Below are positions 6,721 to 8,573 of a stretch of DNA of 8,573 nucleotides, piece by piece. Numbering within the stretch: the first letter of the stretch is position 1; every line of letters begins with the position of its first letter. The notes under the pieces were generated by a model. It ran no database searches. It was not told the DNA's origin and saw nothing but the letters and a program-made list of their open reading frames with translations. This DNA is from JACTUA01 sp964551875. GTDB lineage: Archaea > Halobacteriota > Methanomicrobia > Methanomicrobiales > JACTUA01. Both the position numbers and the translations under genes were made by a program. The stretch is from contig CAZKEV010000067.1 of the NCBI GenBank assembly GCA_964551875.1, forward strand, positions 1 to 8,573. The letters are read 5' to 3'.

Positions 6721-8573
6721 ATGGTGCATGTACGTACAAAGGTTATTCTCTCAGTTTTCCTCGCAACTGCATTGTTTGCCGGGCCATGCTCGGCCTTCGT
6801 GGTGATGGCAGGGAGCGGGGAGATTGCAGCTGTCGGACAGACGACAACGATTGAGATCAAGATTGACAATCTCAACGCCTCTCTCTGGTATTACAATATC
6901 TCGGTCGCGTTGGGGGATCCGGATATTGGCGAGATCGTGAACCTGCACTTCCCGAGCTGGATTCAGCTCGGAACAAACTCCACCTATCCAGCTGACTCGG
7001 TTATCATCAAGGGAGGGGCCCTCTCCAACCAGCCTCAGGCTGGCGCCATCAATACCTCCCTTGGTTCCGTTGAGATCAGGGGAGACAGGGCCGGGGAGAC
7101 CGGAATCCTTCTCACGGTCAACTCCATGCAGACCCAGTACGGTGAGGAAATAGTTCCCCCAGCTGTGATCATGAACGGAAGGATCAAGGTCGCATCCTCG
7201 AACGGGAGTATCGACGTGAGATCAATCCCTGACGGGGCGATGATCTCCCTAGATGGTGCATCTACCGGCCTCGTGACGAATACCACCATCGGGGATGTCC
7301 TTCCAGGTCTTCGCACCGTGCGGGTCACGAAAGACGGGTACAAACCGGCCGAGACGACGGTTTCTGTTGTCGCCGGGGAGACCGCGAACGCGGACTTCGT
7401 CCTCGAGCAGCTCACCGGCTCCATCAAGGTCACCTCCGTCCCACCAGATGCCGAGATCTTCATCGATAACGTGGATACCCACCAACAGACCAACGCGACC
7501 ATCAACGGTGTCCTCCCGGGAACCCGGACCGTGAAGGTCACGAGGGATGACTACAAACCGGTCGAGCTCCCCGTCACCGTGGTCGCTGACCAGACGGTGA
7601 ATGCCGACTTCGTCCTCGAGCAGCTCTCCGGCTCCATCCATGTCACTTCGGTGCCTCCAGACGCCGAGATCTTCATCGATGACGTGGATACCGGCAAACA
7701 GACCAACACTACCATCGACAATGTCATCCCCGGAACCCGAACTGTGAAGGTCACCAAGAACGGCTTCAAACCGGCCGAGCTCCCCGTTTCCGTGGTCGCT
7801 GACCAGACGGTGGATGCTGACTTCATCCTCGAACAGCTCACCGGTTCCATCCACGTCACCTCGGTCCCACCAGATGCCGAGATCTTCATCGATGACGCGG
7901 ATACCGGCAAACAGACCAATACCACCATCGCCGGTGTCCTCCCGGGACTGCACACCGTGAAGGTCACGAAGGATGACTACAAACCGGCCGAGCTTCCCGT
8001 CACCGTGGTCGCTGACCAGACAGTGAATGCAAACTTCGTCCTCGAGCAGCTCACCGGCTCCGTCCACGTCACATCGGTGCCTCCAGACGCCGAGATCTTC
8101 ATCGATAACGCGGATACCGGCAAACAGACCAACAGCACCGTCTCCGGGATCACCCCGGGTCTCCACACCGTCAAGGTCACGAAGGATGACTACAAACCGG
8201 CCGAGCTCCCCGTCACCGTGGTCGCTGACCAGACAGTGAATGCCGACTTCGTCCTCGAGCAGCTCACCGGCTCCGTCCACGTCACCTCGGTCCCACCTGA
8301 TGCCGAGATCTTCATCGATAACGTGGATACCGGAAAGAAGACGAACGACACCGTCAGCGGGATCCTCCCCGGGCTCCGGACCGTGAAGGTCACGAAGGAT
8401 GACTACAAACCGGCCGAACTACCGGTCACTGTGGTCGCTGACCAGACGGTGGATGCCGACTTCATCCTCGAACAGCTCACCGGCTCCATCCATGTCACAT
8501 CGGTGCCTCCAGACGCCGAGATCTTCATCGATAACGCGGATACCGGCAAACAGACCAACAGCACCGTCTCCGG
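6721..8573 (+). CDS. Secreted cohesin-like and PEGA-repeat protein, N-terminal part (cut by window end)
   Basis: 617 codons are visible and the frame stays open to the window end. A signal peptide (MVHVRTK, hydrophobic core, likely cut after PCSA at residue 25) leads into a beta-rich domain, residues 27-157, that resembles cohesins and related beta-sandwiches. From residue 162 the protein is a tandem array of PEGA-type repeats, each exactly 71 residues (consensus core GSIxVTSVPPDAEIFID, later GVLPGxxTVKVTKDxYKP, ending ADFxLEQLT). Six full units and a partial seventh are present. Such an array would form a long stalk outside the cell. The membrane or S-layer anchor, if any, lies beyond the window. 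The gene starts five bases after the previous stop, with GGAG at 6706-6709 eleven bases before the ATG. Co-transcription with the two dockerin-like genes suggests it is their partner. Every repeat carries an N-glycosylation sequon at the same site. Confidence 0.85.
   Translation, partial: MVHVRTKVILSVFLATALFAGPCSAFVVMAGSGEIAAVGQTTTIEIKIDNLNASLWYYNISVALGDPDIGEIVNLHFPSWIQLGTNSTYPADSVIIKGGALSNQPQAGAINTSLGSVEIRGDRAGETGILLTVNSMQTQYGEEIVPPAVIMNGRIKVASSNGSIDVRSIPDGAMISLDGASTGLVTNTTIGDVLPGLRTVRVTKDGYKPAETTVSVVAGETANADFVLEQLTGSIKVTSVPPDAEIFIDNVDTHQQTNATINGVLPGTRTVKVTRDDYKPVELPVTVVADQTVNADFVLEQLSGSIHVTSVPPDAEIFIDDVDTGKQTNTTIDNVIPGTRTVKVTKNGFKPAELPVSVVADQTVDADFILEQLTGSIHVTSVPPDAEIFIDDADTGKQTNTTIAGVLPGLHTVKVTKDDYKPAELPVTVVADQTVNANFVLEQLTGSVHVTSVPPDAEIFIDNADTGKQTNSTVSGITPGLHTVKVTKDDYKPAELPVTVVADQTVNADFVLEQLTGSVHVTSVPPDAEIFIDNVDTGKKTNDTVSGILPGLRTVKVTKDDYKPAELPVTVVADQTVDADFILEQLTGSIHVTSVPPDAEIFIDNADTGKQTNSTVS
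6799..7191 (+). other. Cohesin-like N-terminal domain of the PEGA-repeat protein
   Basis: Residues 27-157 run in the order expected of a cohesin beta-sandwich: AVGQTTTIEIKIDNL (first strands), WYYNISVALGDPDIGEIVNL (the yxxxlxyDPxvlei-like segment), a middle part ending in INTSLGSVEIRGDRAGETG (the latlxfxaxxxG-like segment), and a closing strand NGRIKV before the repeats. Cohesins bind dockerins through this fold. The assignment rests on reading by eye; the domain could instead belong to a related carbohydrate-binding or adhesin family. It holds four sequons. Confidence 0.55.
7204..8573 (+). repeat. Tandem 213-bp coding repeats (PEGA-type), seven units
   Basis: Units start at 7204, 7417, 7630, 7843, 8056, 8269 and 8482, each exactly 213 bp (71 codons) without any insertion or deletion; the seventh is cut by the window end after 92 bp. 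The first unit is the most divergent. The later ones are highly similar at DNA level (units 5 and 7 differ at two of their first 92 bases). The phase keeps all units in the frame of the PEGA protein. The array also creates a long open frame on the opposite strand, which is not a gene. Confidence 0.95.

Noticed and set aside
7249..8280. 343-codon open frame on the minus strand across the PEGA repeats
   Set aside because: It exists because one stop-free antisense unit is copied every 213 bp. The plus strand encodes recognisable PEGA repeats with signal peptide and ribosome binding site, so this is a shadow.
7204..8573. CRISPR array or satellite DNA
   Set aside because: The units are 213 bp, contiguous without spacers, and coding in one frame throughout.

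Overview
The window looks like chromosomal DNA of a methanogenic archaeon, most likely of the order Methanomicrobiales (Methanoculleus-like; the genus is a guess). The grounds are a GMP synthase ATP-pyrophosphatase encoded without its glutaminase domain, as in archaea; GGAG/GGTG ribosome binding sites; archaeal TATA boxes in an AT-rich gap inside GC-rich DNA; and large secreted proteins with beta-propeller, PKD and PEGA modules and many N-glycosylation sequons.

Left half, minus strand (1-3125): a tight biosynthetic operon transcribed right to left, pyrG (CTP synthase), guaA subunit B (GMP synthase) and the first 201 codons of an argD-like aminotransferase that leaves the window at base 1. pyrG and guaA overlap by 4 bases (ATGA); guaA and argD are 10 bases apart. 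These are ordinary housekeeping genes.

Centre (3126-3539): a divergent intergenic region. It holds a weak TATA candidate for pyrG, a sharply AT-rich island (22% GC over 3301-3420) with inverted repeats and two TATA-like boxes facing right, and a GC-rich leader that can fold in alternative ways around a Shine-Dalgarno-like sequence.

Right half, plus strand (3540-8573): three tightly packed genes for exported proteins. The first two each have a signal peptide, a seven-repeat beta-propeller (of two different types), a PKD domain and a C-terminal dockerin-like module with paired calcium-loop F-hand motifs, about 70% identical between the two. The third, cut by the window end, has a signal peptide, an N-terminal domain that reads like a cohesin, and at least seven PEGA-type repeats of exactly 71 residues (213 bp). 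The most interesting reading is a compact archaeal cohesin-dockerin surface complex: the third protein as a long stalk or scaffold displaying a cohesin, and the first two as propeller proteins docking onto it. The repeats and loop motifs are seen directly; the cohesin assignment and the interaction are inference.
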